A DNA stretch of 64,000 bases from Streptomyces sp. S4.7 (GTDB taxonomy: Bacteria; Actinomycetota; Actinomycetes; Streptomycetales; Streptomycetaceae): assembly GCF_010384365.1 (NCBI RefSeq), contig NZ_CP048397.1, positions 4,774,001 to 4,838,000 on the forward strand. The letters are read 5' to 3'. The notes beneath the pieces are model-generated. The model was given only the letters and a program-made list of their open reading frames with translations, made no database searches and had not been told where the DNA came from. Shown piece after piece: positions 1 to 8,127 of this stretch (within the stretch, counting starts at the first letter, position 1; every line of letters begins with the position of its first letter). The position numbers and the translations under genes were made by a program.

Positions 1-273
1 TACCGGCTGGACGAGGAGGAGCCGTACGAGCCACTGCGCGTCGACCCGGCGATCGAGGCCCAACAGGCGGCCCGGCTGGCGGCACTGCGCGCGGAGCGCG
101 ACCAGGGCGAGGTGGACGCGGCGCTGTCGGAGCTGCGGCGGGCGGCGGAGGGGGAGGGTGACAACGTGCTGTACCCGATGAAGCGGGCGCTCAGGGCGCG
201 GGCGACGGTGGGGGAGGTGTGCGACACGCTGCGGGAGGTGTGGGGCGCGTACGAGCCGACCGAGGTGTTCTGA
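1..273 (+). CDS. Methylmalonyl-CoA mutase-family large subunit, C-terminal end (partial)
   Basis: The reading frame is open from base 1 to the TGA at 271-273, so only the last 90 residues are present. The tail reads YRLDEEEPYEPLRVDP, then a charged helical stretch, then LYPMKRALRARATVGEVCDTLREVWGAYEPTEVF. This resembles the end of the substrate-binding (large) subunit of B12-dependent acyl-CoA mutases. Those proteins end this way when the cobalamin-binding domain is on a separate polypeptide. The role would be carbon-skeleton rearrangement of (methyl)malonyl- or isobutyryl-type CoA esters. The fragment cannot decide between methylmalonyl-CoA mutase, isobutyryl-CoA mutase and relatives. A strong hairpin follows the stop. 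Confidence 0.75.
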   Translation, partial: YRLDEEEPYEPLRVDPAIEAQQAARLAALRAERDQGEVDAALSELRRAAEGEGDNVLYPMKRALRARATVGEVCDTLREVWGAYEPTEVF

Positions 274-283
274 GGAAAGCCGA

Positions 284-323
284 CGGGCGGGCACCGACGG
301 GATCCTCCGTCCGTGCCCGCCCG
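284..323. terminator. Bidirectional terminator hairpin between mutase and aquaporin genes
   Basis: CGGGCGGGCAC (284-294) pairs with GTGCCCGCCCG (313-323). An inner GACGG/CCGTC stem sits beyond one mismatch, and the loop is GATCCT. It lies 10 nt after the mutase stop and 13 nt from the stop of the convergent aquaporin gene, so it can serve both. There is no U-tract, as is usual in Streptomyces. Confidence 0.8.
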
Positions 324-336
324 ATTCGCGTGGCTT

Positions 337-1284
337 CTAGGGCTCGTCCGTGCCCTTCACGGGCCGGGTGTCGCCCACTTCCTGGGGCTTGGCCAGCTGC
401 GCCCTGATGTGCAGGACGTCACCGATGAACAGGTCGTACAGCAGCACACCGATCACTCCGCCGATCAGCGGCCCGACGATGGGGATCCACCAGTAGGCGC
501 TGAAGGCCCCCGCCAGGGAGCCGGGCATCGCCAGGTCCCCCCAGCCGGCGGCCCAGGTCAGCAGGCGCGGGCCGAGGTCACGGGCCGGGTTGATGGCGTA
601 GCCGGCGTTCGCCCCGTAGGACATGCCGATCGCCGCGACGGCGAAGCCGATGATCAGTGGACCGAGGTTGGCCTTCACTGCCGTGTTGCGCAGGTCGACG
701 ACGGCGACGATGAACATCACCAGGAACGCGGTGCCGACGATCTGGTCGAGCAGCGGTCCCCAGATGCCGCCGTTGAAGTACGGCGCCGGGAACGTGCCGA
801 AGATGGAGAACGACGCGAGCGTGTGACCGTCGGTCTTCGGGCCCTTCATCGCCGCGTCGAAGGCGTTGATGGCGTCGCCGTACACCCAGTAGACGAGCGC
901 GGCGCCGACGAACGCCCCCGCGAGCTGAGACCCCATGTACGGGAGGACCTTCGCCCAGGCGAACTTGCGGCGTACCGCGAAGGCCAGGGTCACCGCCGGG
1001 TTGATGTGCGCTCCGCTGACGCCGCCGGCGACGTACACGCCGAAGACCACGGCCATCGCCCAGCCCCAGGTGATGAGCAGCCAGTCACCCGAGCTGATGA
1101 AGAAGGTGGTGGGTCCCGCTGTGCGGCCCGACCCGGGCAGGGCCGCGACGACCATCGCCACGACACCGCAACCGAAGGCGATGAGTACGAACGTTCCGAG
1201 GAACTCTGCCAGGCATTCGCCTCCGAGAGTTGCCCGACGCCTGAAACTCGAGGGCTTGATCAGGGGTGGAATCTCTACGGCCAT
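337..1284 (-). CDS. MIP-family channel, glycerol facilitator type
   Basis: A 315-residue integral membrane channel. Both half-helix NPA motifs are visible, HINPAVT near residue 95 and AINPARDLGPR near residue 232, with six hydrophobic segments around them. The Asp right after the second NPA-Arg (NPARD) is the hallmark of aquaglyceroporins (GlpF) as opposed to water-only channels, so glycerol and small polyol uptake is the likely role. The protein is somewhat longer than E. coli GlpF (281 residues), partly because of a 20-residue cytoplasmic N-terminus. The start is ATG at 1284. No glpK or glpD lies beside it, unlike the usual glycerol operon, so the physiological substrate is open. Confidence 0.9.
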   Translation of the reverse strand: MAVEIPPLIKPSSFRRRATLGGECLAEFLGTFVLIAFGCGVVAMVVAALPGSGRTAGPTTFFISSGDWLLITWGWAMAVVFGVYVAGGVSGAHINPAVTLAFAVRRKFAWAKVLPYMGSQLAGAFVGAALVYWVYGDAINAFDAAMKGPKTDGHTLASFSIFGTFPAPYFNGGIWGPLLDQIVGTAFLVMFIVAVVDLRNTAVKANLGPLIIGFAVAAIGMSYGANAGYAINPARDLGPRLLTWAAGWGDLAMPGSLAGAFSAYWWIPIVGPLIGGVIGVLLYDLFIGDVLHIRAQLAKPQEVGDTRPVKGTDEP

Positions 1285-1479
1285 GGGTCCTCTTACGCTG
1301 TCGTCCGGTGCGCCGAAACGCGGCTGGGTCCCCTCCCTGCGATCGCACCTTAATGTCAGCCGACCGGGTGGGCCCGGCAGCGACGCGCCACGACCACGAG
1401 TGCCGCGACGACCTCATTCGGACGCACCAAGCCCGGCGCCCGCCGCACCGCCTCCACCCCTCACCTGAGGGAACGACGG

Positions 1480-2370
1480 CTAGGCCGCGCCCTTCAGACG
1501 GCGCAGGATCGTCATCAGCTCGTCCGGCGGGACGATCGAGAAGCTCTTCGCCGCGTCGTCGATCCGCGTCAGACAGGTGATCTCGCCCTTGTGCCACCAG
1601 TAGATCCGGGGGGAGAGCGGTCCCGGGTTGTCCCGGTAGGCGCCCAGGCCGAAGGCGGCCAGGTCGTTGATCGCCTCGACCGCGTACCCGTCCTCCAGCG
1701 GGTGGAAGACCAGGAAGTGGCGGCTGGGCGCGGTGAACAGGGCCCCGTCGCCGGGGAGTTCGCGGCCGGTGAGCGTGCGTGCGAGATCGCCGAGGACCAG
1801 GGCCTTGCTCGCGACGAACATCGACCCGCCCGTCACCAGGTGCACGGTCGCGCCGCTGTCCGTCCGCACCACGTCGTGGTCGACGGGCTCGCCGACCAGG
1901 CGGGCGCGCCCGGCGGAGCGCAGCTCCTCAAGACCCGCGCGGGCGACGTCCCGGTCGTCGAGCAGCCGCAGGGAGTCGGGCAGGTCCAGCGCGAGCGCTT
2001 CGAGCAGCCCGGTCGCCACCGGCCGGGTGTAGCTGAACGACGCGGCCGCCTCCGCCGGGACGGCGTCGTCCGGCACGAGCCGCAGATACACGCTCCGGAG
2101 TACGGACTCGGCGTCGGCGCCCGCCGAACGCGTCCCGTTGTCCAGGGCGTCGAAGTGGTGCTCCACGAGCCGGGGCCAGGCTTCCGGCTCGGCGCGGCGG
2201 CACAGCTCCGCGAGGTTGTACAGCGCCCGGGTGCCCTGGTCCGCGTGCACGGTGTCGCCGCTTACGGTCACGGTGTCGCCCCGCCGGGCGTGGTGCAGGC
2301 GCACCAACTCACGCAGGTGGTCGGCCTGTTCGGTGGCGAGCGCGGGCAGGTGGGCGTCGAAGGAGTTCAT
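1480..2370 (-). CDS. Hypothetical protein, 296 residues
   Basis: I do not recognise this family. It is a soluble, acidic protein with no signal peptide or membrane segment. The N-terminal third is helical (LRELVRLHHARRGD, LYNLAELCRRAEPEAWPRLVEHHFDAL). The middle and C-terminal parts look alpha/beta and include GGSMFVASKALVLGDL and PSRHFLVFHPLEDGYAVEAINDLAAF. That layout recalls DUF1444-like or immunity-type actinobacterial proteins, but this is only an impression. The ATG at 2370 is the natural start. It stands alone, with 195 nt to the aquaporin start and about 110 nt to the next gene on the same strand. Confidence 0.65.
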   Translation of the reverse strand: MNSFDAHLPALATEQADHLRELVRLHHARRGDTVTVSGDTVHADQGTRALYNLAELCRRAEPEAWPRLVEHHFDALDNGTRSAGADAESVLRSVYLRLVPDDAVPAEAAASFSYTRPVATGLLEALALDLPDSLRLLDDRDVARAGLEELRSAGRARLVGEPVDHDVVRTDSGATVHLVTGGSMFVASKALVLGDLARTLTGRELPGDGALFTAPSRHFLVFHPLEDGYAVEAINDLAAFGLGAYRDNPGPLSPRIYWWHKGEITCLTRIDDAAKSFSIVPPDELMTILRRLKGAA

Positions 2371-2481
2371 CGGACGAGTCTATTGACGGAGCGTGGCCGT
2401 GCCGCCCTCGGGCGAACCCGCACGGCACCGGCGAGACCCGGGCACAGATCACGTACGCGTGCGTGGACCGGCGGGTGCCCG

Positions 2482-2952
<471 letters not shown>

Positions 2953-3213
2953 GAGAAATCCTCCTGAGGACATCGGTGGGGTTCGGGTCATGGGGCGTGG
3001 GACCGGGTCTTCGGCTTGCTCCGCGCCGTGTCTCAAAGCTAGGTCCGCGAGGTCCGGCGAACGTCGGGCCACGGGATGACCGAGGTGTCCAACCAGAGAT
3101 AGAGCCGGGGCGCCCGCCCTCCGTCGTCCGGGATGAACCCGATTCCAGCTGCCGTGGTCTCGCGTAGGACTTTCAGATGCGCGCCGCTGCTGTCCGCGAC
3201 CGGGCGGTGCGGC

Positions 3214-3624
3214 TCAGTGATGGAGGGACAGCTCCGCCCAGACGGCTTTCCCGGGCCCGTTACGGTCCTTGACTCCCCAGCTGTCCGCGAGCGCGGCCAC
3301 GAGTGTGAGCCCTCTGCCGCCCGGCGACTCCAGGTCCGGTTCGCGGATCTCGGGCCAGTCGGACGACGTGTCGTGCACCTCGATGAGGAGCGTGTCGGAG
3401 AGCCGCAGGTACCAGGTCTCGATCTCCCGGCCCGGCGACACCCGGGCGTGCCGCCCCGCGTTGGTCAGCAGCTCCGACAGCACGAGTACGGCCGCCTCTT
3501 CGAGCGGCGCGAGCCCCCACCCCGCGAGGGCCTTCCTCAGCTCCCACCGGGCGAGCCCTACGCAGCGCGGGTGCCGGCTCCAGCGCAGCACCACGGAATC
3601 CCCGTGGGCCGAGTTCATCAACAT
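3214..3624 (-). CDS. ATP-binding protein, HATPase_c_2 anti-sigma kinase-like
   Basis: A 136-residue single-domain GHKL ATPase of the RsbW/SpoIIAB-like type common in Streptomyces. The N box is VLSELLTNAGRHA, the G1 region is LLIEVHDTSSDWP and the G2 region is GGRGLTLVAALADSWGV. The start ATG at 3624 has GGAGG (3634-3638) 9 nt upstream; ATG 3618 is the alternative. It is divergent from an XRE regulator followed by a DUF397 gene. That three-gene set is the WhiJ-type constellation found in many copies in Streptomyces (WhiJ, AbaA-like ATPase, small DUF397 protein), tied in S. coelicolor to developmental control. It probably acts with the XRE protein rather than with a sigma factor, but this is not proven. 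Confidence 0.8.
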   Translation of the reverse strand: MLMNSAHGDSVVLRWSRHPRCVGLARWELRKALAGWGLAPLEEAAVLVLSELLTNAGRHARVSPGREIETWYLRLSDTLLIEVHDTSSDWPEIREPDLESPGGRGLTLVAALADSWGVKDRNGPGKAVWAELSLHH

Positions 3625-3647
3625 GGGAAGCCACCTCCAAAGTTGCT

Positions 3648-3671
3648 CTCTGTGACATTTCACTTACAGAG
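3648..3671. promoter_or_regulatory. Dyad in the divergent WhiJ-type promoter region
   Basis: CTCTGT (3648-3653) and ACAGAG (3666-3671) form an inverted repeat with a 12-nt spacer. It sits between the divergent ATP-binding gene (start 3624) and XRE gene (start about 3747). A site here could be the operator of the XRE protein. This is inferred from position and symmetry only. Confidence 0.35.
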
Positions 3672-3746
3672 TGAGGTGGTGGGCGCTGCCGTGGAAGGGG
3701 TTCGATCTTGACAAAGCGCAGTTCAAGGACGGGAGTTGATCGCGTG

Positions 3747-4568
3747 ATGGAGCAACGCGTGCCGCGTGGTCCCCGGGAGAAGTACGGGGAGGAGCTGAAG
3801 CTGCGGCGTATCGCGGCGGGCATGACGCAGGAGGCTGTGGCCCGGGAGATGATGTGCTCCCCGACGCTGATCAGCCACTACGAGGCGGGGCGACGGCTGC
3901 CGAGCCCGCCGGACGCGAAGCGGCTAGACAAGGTGCTGGGGACGGACGGGTTCTTTGAGCGGTGGCTGGAGGACTTGGACTCGAAGTTCGCCCATCACTT
4001 CGTCGCTGCGGCGGAGTTGGAGAAGCAGGCGGCCGAGATCCGTCAGTACGGGCTGACGCTCGTGCCCGGCCTCTTGCAGACCGACGACTATGCGCGGGCG
4101 CTGTTCCGGGCGTACGACCCGAACTACCGGACAGACGACATTGACCGGCGGGTGGTCAACCGCATGGAACGGGCTCAGATCCTTGAGGGCCCCTCAGGCC
4201 CCGTACTGTGGACACTGCTGGACGAAGCCGTACTCCGACGGCGAGTCGGAGGAGCCATCGCGATGGCTGTGCAGTTGCGCAAGATCGCGGACATGGCAGA
4301 GGCGGGGCGCCTGCGGTTGCATGTAGTGCCCTTTGGAGCCGGGGAGCACGCCCTGATGGAGAGCCTGCTCACCCTGATGAGTTTCAAGGATGCCGCACCC
4401 GTGGCGTACGTCGAGGGTTTGTACACCGGGAACTTGATGGACGATCCGGCCCTGGTGAGCAACTGTCGAACGGCCTACGATCTGGCGTTGGGCGATGCGT
4501 TGTCGCACGGGAAATCACTGGCCCTGGTGCGGGCTGTAGCGGAGGAACACGAAAATGGTGAGCAGTGA
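3747..4568 (+). CDS. XRE-family regulator with DUF5753 (WhiJ-like)
   Basis: A 273-residue protein. The helix-turn-helix is at residues about 10-65 (LKLRRIAAGMTQEAVAREMMCSPTLISHYEAGRRLPSP, written here in part). After it comes the long C-terminal DUF5753 domain, with the family motifs YGLTLVPGLLQTDDYARALF and MSFKDAAPVAYVEG. Known family: Streptomyces WhiJ-like repressors paired with a DUF397 protein; the C-terminal domain is often labelled Scr1-type. ATG 3747 and the adjacent GTG 3744 both follow a GGGAG box, and either may be the start. The gene overlaps the DUF397 gene by 14 nt, so the two are cotranscribed and probably translationally coupled. Confidence 0.85.
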   Translation: MEQRVPRGPREKYGEELKLRRIAAGMTQEAVAREMMCSPTLISHYEAGRRLPSPPDAKRLDKVLGTDGFFERWLEDLDSKFAHHFVAAAELEKQAAEIRQYGLTLVPGLLQTDDYARALFRAYDPNYRTDDIDRRVVNRMERAQILEGPSGPVLWTLLDEAVLRRRVGGAIAMAVQLRKIADMAEAGRLRLHVVPFGAGEHALMESLLTLMSFKDAAPVAYVEGLYTGNLMDDPALVSNCRTAYDLALGDALSHGKSLALVRAVAEEHENGEQ

Positions 4569-4773
4569 GCGCTTCACGGGGTGGCGCAAGTCGAGCTACA
4601 GCGGTGGCGGCAACGGCGAGTGCCTTGAGGTAGCCGACGGCCACCCCGTCGTCCCCGTCCGGGACTCCAAGCTCACGCACGGCCCCGCTCTCGTGTTCCC
4701 CGCCGCCGGCTGGTCGTCGTTCGTCTCGGCGGTCAAGGCCGGGACGCTCGGTCGTAAGTGCAGGTCAGCCTAG
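4555..4773 (+). CDS. DUF397 small protein
   Basis: A 72-residue protein with the DUF397 signature: GWRKSSYSGGGNGECLEVA near the N-terminus, then VPVRDSKLTHGPALVFPAAGWSSFV and a short basic tail. DUF397 proteins are small partners encoded next to WhiJ-like XRE regulators; they are thought to modulate the regulator, mechanism unsettled. The ATG at 4555 lies inside the end of the upstream XRE gene (14-nt overlap). The GC-rich core ends here: sequence composition drops just after the stop. Confidence 0.9.
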   Translation: MVSSERFTGWRKSSYSGGGNGECLEVADGHPVVPVRDSKLTHGPALVFPAAGWSSFVSAVKAGTLGRKCRSA

Positions 4774-4981
4774 AAAAGACGTGTCGCGAATCCGGATTGC
4801 CTATCGGACCGCTTGCCGGGATTTCACCCTAAAGAGACGGCGATCACGTAGCGAAGTCAAGGGAATTTGGCTACGGTTCTGAGATGTTAATCATCGGTCT
4901 GGTTCGCCCCGTCGACACTTCGAACATCGCCCCGTATGCGTGCGAGGCGGATGCCGCCACAGAACGCGAGCGGAGCGAACG

Positions 4982-5458
4982 ATGAGTCACCAATCATCGG
5001 CCGTCTCGGACGATTCCCCCTGTATCTTCTGTGAACGGCGTCGACCTGATCTCAATCGGATCATGCAGGAAAACGAGACGTTCTTTGTTCGCTATGACAA
5101 TTTTCCTGCCACTCCTGGCCATGTCGAAGTCGTTCCCAAGCGTCATGTGGAGTCCTTCTTTGAGCTGACAGCCGGCGAGTTGACGGATGCCTACGCTCTG
5201 ATTCTAGCCGCTCAGGAAAGAATCACCGAGGAATCTCGGCCAGATGGATTCACTATTGGGATCAACGAGGGGCGGGCCGCCGGACGAACTGTCGATCATC
5301 TTCATATCCATTTGATTCCCCGGCATTTCGGTGACGTAGAAGATCCCCGCGGCGGAATCAGGCGTGCGGTCCCTAACTGTGACCCGGACGTCTGGACGAG
5401 CGGTGACGGCGAGGTCGGACTTAGGGAGCTCACAGACGTCCAGCCCGGCCGCCGCTGA
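4982..5458 (+). CDS. HIT-family protein
   Basis: A 158-residue histidine-triad protein. The catalytic motif HLHIHLIP places the three histidines at residues 106, 108 and 110, where the middle one is the nucleophile in the family. An N-terminal zinc-type CIFCERR element is also visible. HIT proteins hydrolyse or transfer nucleoside phosphates (ApnA, AMP-lysine, AMP-NH2); the substrate here cannot be read from sequence. The start ATG at 4982 has GGAG (4972-4975) 6 nt upstream. Codon use is far less GC-biased than in flanking genes. It is convergent with the GAF-like gene, and both stops fall in one hairpin. A second, divergent HIT protein lies in the same island at 8128-8802. Confidence 0.88.
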   Translation: MSHQSSAVSDDSPCIFCERRRPDLNRIMQENETFFVRYDNFPATPGHVEVVPKRHVESFFELTAGELTDAYALILAAQERITEESRPDGFTIGINEGRAAGRTVDHLHIHLIPRHFGDVEDPRGGIRRAVPNCDPDVWTSGDGEVGLRELTDVQPGRR

Positions 5459-5473
5459 CGCTCAAGGGCGTCA
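5456..5473. terminator. Short bidirectional hairpin spanning both stop codons
   Basis: TGACGC (5456-5461) and GCGTCA (5468-5473) form a 6-bp stem with a 6-nt loop. The first three bases are the TGA of the HIT gene, and the last three are the TGA of the convergent gene read on the other strand. The stem is too short for a strong terminator. Confidence 0.4.
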
Positions 5474-6238
5474 GAGGGCGTCAAAGTCATCGTGACCGAG
5501 ACGGGAGCACAGCGAGTTCACCTCATGCCAAAAGTCGTCCACGTTCATGGCGTCATGACCGTGCCGGGCATCGACACTGATGCATCCTATGAAGTCGCCG
5601 TTCCTATTTCTGATCGGGCTTGCGAACACGGCTCCACGATGCATAACGCGCTGAAATCCTGACCAGGAGAATCCCATCACGGCGTCGGCTCCTGCGGCGT
5701 CTCGGCATGTTTCGAATTCCTGTTGGTTCGTCAAGCGACTCGCCAATTTCTGCACGTCATAGGAAACTTCTCCGTTATGTTTCCAGCAGAGACCGACGAC
5801 GCCCACTCCCATGATGGGTGCGAAGGATCTGGTGGTTGGCGTGCTTCCCAGGCGGTACGTGGCGACACGTCGCAGATATCCGCGCCAGGGATGACGAAAA
5901 GACCGGCGAATCAGCCATATATGAAGGCCGAGATCGCCGGTCTCAACGGGTGGGTGGGCTCTTTTCGCAACCACCAGCATCTTTCCGAAGTGTTGCAGTA
6001 CTTGCTGGCGGACAACGGATCGGCGCTCCGTTCTCTGCCTGCTCGCGTACTCCTGGAAAGGCGTGAAAGCGCCGAACAGTCCGACCGTGCATATGAGCGC
6101 GAGCAGAATGTAGGGACGCTCCTCTGCCGTCTCGGACCAGAACTGCTTGTTGGGCAAGTCGTACTGACGCGCCGCCAGCCCCAGGGTCGCCCCGAGCAGG
6201 ATCGATCGGTCCGCGATCTTGGCGGTGAGCGTCTTCAT
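5471..6238 (-). CDS. Membrane-anchored GAF-like sensor protein, hypothetical
   Basis: A 255-residue protein. The N-terminal hydrophobic stretch (12-24) is weak, but residues 42-61 (PYILLALICTVGLFGAFTPF) look like a true membrane helix. A basic linker follows, then a C-terminal domain of about 150 residues with GAF-like strands (IMGVGVVGLCWKHNGEV, GAVFASPIRNRNGDFIGCISVDARHG). The fold call is by eye; GAF domains bind small ligands such as nucleotides. No enzymatic motif is visible. It follows the ThiL-like gene by 75 nt on the same strand and may close that operon. Composition is low-GC like its island neighbours. The ATG at 6238 has only a weak ribosome site. Confidence 0.6.
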   Translation of the reverse strand: MKTLTAKIADRSILLGATLGLAARQYDLPNKQFWSETAEERPYILLALICTVGLFGAFTPFQEYASRQRTERRSVVRQQVLQHFGKMLVVAKRAHPPVETGDLGLHIWLIRRSFRHPWRGYLRRVATYRLGSTPTTRSFAPIMGVGVVGLCWKHNGEVSYDVQKLASRLTNQQEFETCRDAAGADAVMGFSWSGFQRVMHRGAVFASPIRNRNGDFIGCISVDARHGHDAMNVDDFWHEVNSLCSRLGHDDFDAL

Positions 6239-6313
6239 CCGGCTATCTTATTCCGCGAGGGCGCGGGCCCACCATGGCCCATCATGACGAGACGGGGGGC
6301 GTCTTTCTCCCAC

Positions 6314-7414
6314 TTACGCGTCTGCTGTGCCCGAGGCCAGCAGACTGATGTCGGATGTCTGATGTTTCCAAGCCACGCCTGGTAGTGGTCGGACACCGTT
6401 GTCATCTACCACTACTGCCTCACCGTCCTCCGTCGCCTCACCGATCACAACGAAATCCAGGCCGCTGGCTGTGAATTCCGCCCGGCAGGCCGGTACGTCG
6501 TCCGGGGCGATGGTGAAGGCCAACTGGAAGTCGGACGACGCGCTCATCGTCAAGGCCAGCGAGTTGACCTTCATGAGTTCCGCGACCTCGCGAACTGCGG
6601 GGTCCACGGGGACGTCCCGCTCGTTGACACGGAAACCCACCCCGCTGGCGTGCATCAGTTGCTCGATTGTCGCCTTGAGTCCGTCGGAGGTGTCCTGGCA
6701 GGCCGTGGCGTATGGTTTCTGGGCCAGAACGCGGCCTTCGGCCACCCGGGCGCGGGGCTTTTTCCAGCTGTCCAGCAGTTTCTGTTCCATTTCCACCGGC
6801 AGCGCTCGCCGGAACGTATCCCGCTGCGGGAAGTACGCGACCGCCGCCCCGAGGAGACCGCATGCGCCGGTGACACAGAGTAAATCTCCCGGGGAGGCGC
6901 CAGACCGCTTCAGCACCTTTCCAGGCCGGCAGACACCCAGAGCCGTTCCGGAGAGAATCAGGCGTTCCGCGTTCCCGATGTCCCCACCCACATTGAGTGT
7001 CCCGAAATCCGTGCACGCTTGATGAATTCCGGCCACTACTTGCCGGAACCCTGCATCGTCCATCTCGTGCGGATAGCGGATGACACTGAGCAGACCGATG
7101 GGAGTGGCACCCATGGCCGCTATGTCACTGATGTTGGCCGCAGCCAGGTAGTAGCCGATGTCGAAGTCCGACAGAAGACCCAGCTCGTGCAGGATGAATT
7201 TTGGACCTCGAATATAGTCCGACCCCACGACGAGGGTCACCGGTGACCCGATGTCATAGACCGCGCAGTCGTCCCTCGCGTCGGCCCCCACGCTCAGGAG
7301 TACGTCCAGACCGTCCGGTGCAACGTCGGACCCGGACTGATCACCGAAGAATTGACTGACGAGTTGTCGCACACGTGTCGGCTCATCCGAGTAGACCGGT
7401 TCCTGGAGAGTCAT
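6314..7414 (-). CDS. ThiL/AIR-synthase-related kinase-like protein
   Basis: A 366-residue member of the PurM/ThiL/SelD/HypE superfamily. Visible elements match thiamine-phosphate kinase in order: ARDDCAVYD (Mg-ATP binding), a D-x-I-x-G segment, NISDIAAMGATPIG, NVGGDIGNAERL, then a PurM-C half with GDLLCVTGACGLLGAAVA and CQDTSDGLKATIEQLM. The ThiL motif GGEDYEL is replaced by SASSDFQLAF, so the substrate is probably not thiamine phosphate. This looks like a paralogue recruited to another ATP-dependent phosphorylation. The start ATG 7414 overlaps the NMP kinase stop (ATGA), so the two are translationally coupled. It is most likely the third gene of the HIT-kinase-kinase operon. Composition is low-GC. 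Confidence 0.75.
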   Translation of the reverse strand: MTLQEPVYSDEPTRVRQLVSQFFGDQSGSDVAPDGLDVLLSVGADARDDCAVYDIGSPVTLVVGSDYIRGPKFILHELGLLSDFDIGYYLAAANISDIAAMGATPIGLLSVIRYPHEMDDAGFRQVVAGIHQACTDFGTLNVGGDIGNAERLILSGTALGVCRPGKVLKRSGASPGDLLCVTGACGLLGAAVAYFPQRDTFRRALPVEMEQKLLDSWKKPRARVAEGRVLAQKPYATACQDTSDGLKATIEQLMHASGVGFRVNERDVPVDPAVREVAELMKVNSLALTMSASSDFQLAFTIAPDDVPACRAEFTASGLDFVVIGEATEDGEAVVVDDNGVRPLPGVAWKHQTSDISLLASGTADA

Positions 7415-8097
7415 GTCTCGTCGCGCCTTTCGCTGATGTGTGTGGGGTTTTGATTCAACCTGTTTAGCGCGCACGCCAGAACCGCAGAGGCGGGGAGATA
7501 GGTCGACTGAATTTCAACGGAGTTGTTGAGCGCCCGGACGGCCAGGCGGTTCGCCTCATCGCGTGCCGTTGGGGGACCCACCGCCGTGGAGCGGTCACTC
7601 CTGTCGCGATATTGTGCGCGTCTGCGTTCCCTGCGCACCACCAGACTCGCTGTCAGATAGATCTGCAAGTTTGCAATGGGGAGGAGTGTCGCGCCCGTAT
7701 CTCTGCCGACGACCACCACATTCCCGCACTCATCGACGATGTCGCGATGCACACGCAGAATTTCTTGCCGCAAGACCGGTTCCTTGGAAATCTCTTTGAG
7801 GTTTTCATCCAAAGACGGATCCCAGATTTCGTCCGTGATCTCTTTTTCGTGAAGGAAGATGGCGTGGCTTTGGGTCAGCAAACCCGACGCGTTGTACACG
7901 GCGGGGCGGTGTTTCAATTCGACACCCAATCGAACGCGCGGGTTCTTGACTGGTTCGCGGGAGAGCGCGTAGGCCAGACTCCGGAAGGTGAGTCCGGTAT
8001 CCAGAAAAGTGAGTCCCAGGTGCTGGGCCAGACTCGTCGCCAGCGTGGTTTTGCCGCTGGCAGTCGGGCCGTCGATGGAGATGGTGATATGCGGCAT
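7411..8097 (-). CDS. (d)CMP kinase-like nucleoside monophosphate kinase
   Basis: A 228-residue protein with a P-loop at residues 10-17 (GPTASGKT), LDTGLTFRSLAYAL after it, and a cytidylate-kinase core near residues 135-165 (VVVGRDTGATLLPIANL, then LTASLVVRRERRRAQ). The NMP-binding RD..D region is also recognisable. The expected reaction is ATP-dependent phosphorylation of CMP, dCMP or a related monophosphate. The housekeeping cmk gene should be elsewhere, and this divergent copy sits in an accessory operon, so a specialised substrate is likely. The start ATG 8097 has GGAGGG (8104-8109) 6 nt upstream. It follows the HIT gene by 30 nt and overlaps the ThiL-like gene by 4 nt. Confidence 0.8.
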   Translation of the reverse strand: MPHITISIDGPTASGKTTLATSLAQHLGLTFLDTGLTFRSLAYALSREPVKNPRVRLGVELKHRPAVYNASGLLTQSHAIFLHEKEITDEIWDPSLDENLKEISKEPVLRQEILRVHRDIVDECGNVVVVGRDTGATLLPIANLQIYLTASLVVRRERRRAQYRDRSDRSTAVGPPTARDEANRLAVRALNNSVEIQSTYLPASAVLACALNRLNQNPTHISERRDET

Positions 8098-8127
8098 GTG
8101 CCGCCCTCCGAACGTGCTGAGAGTTGA

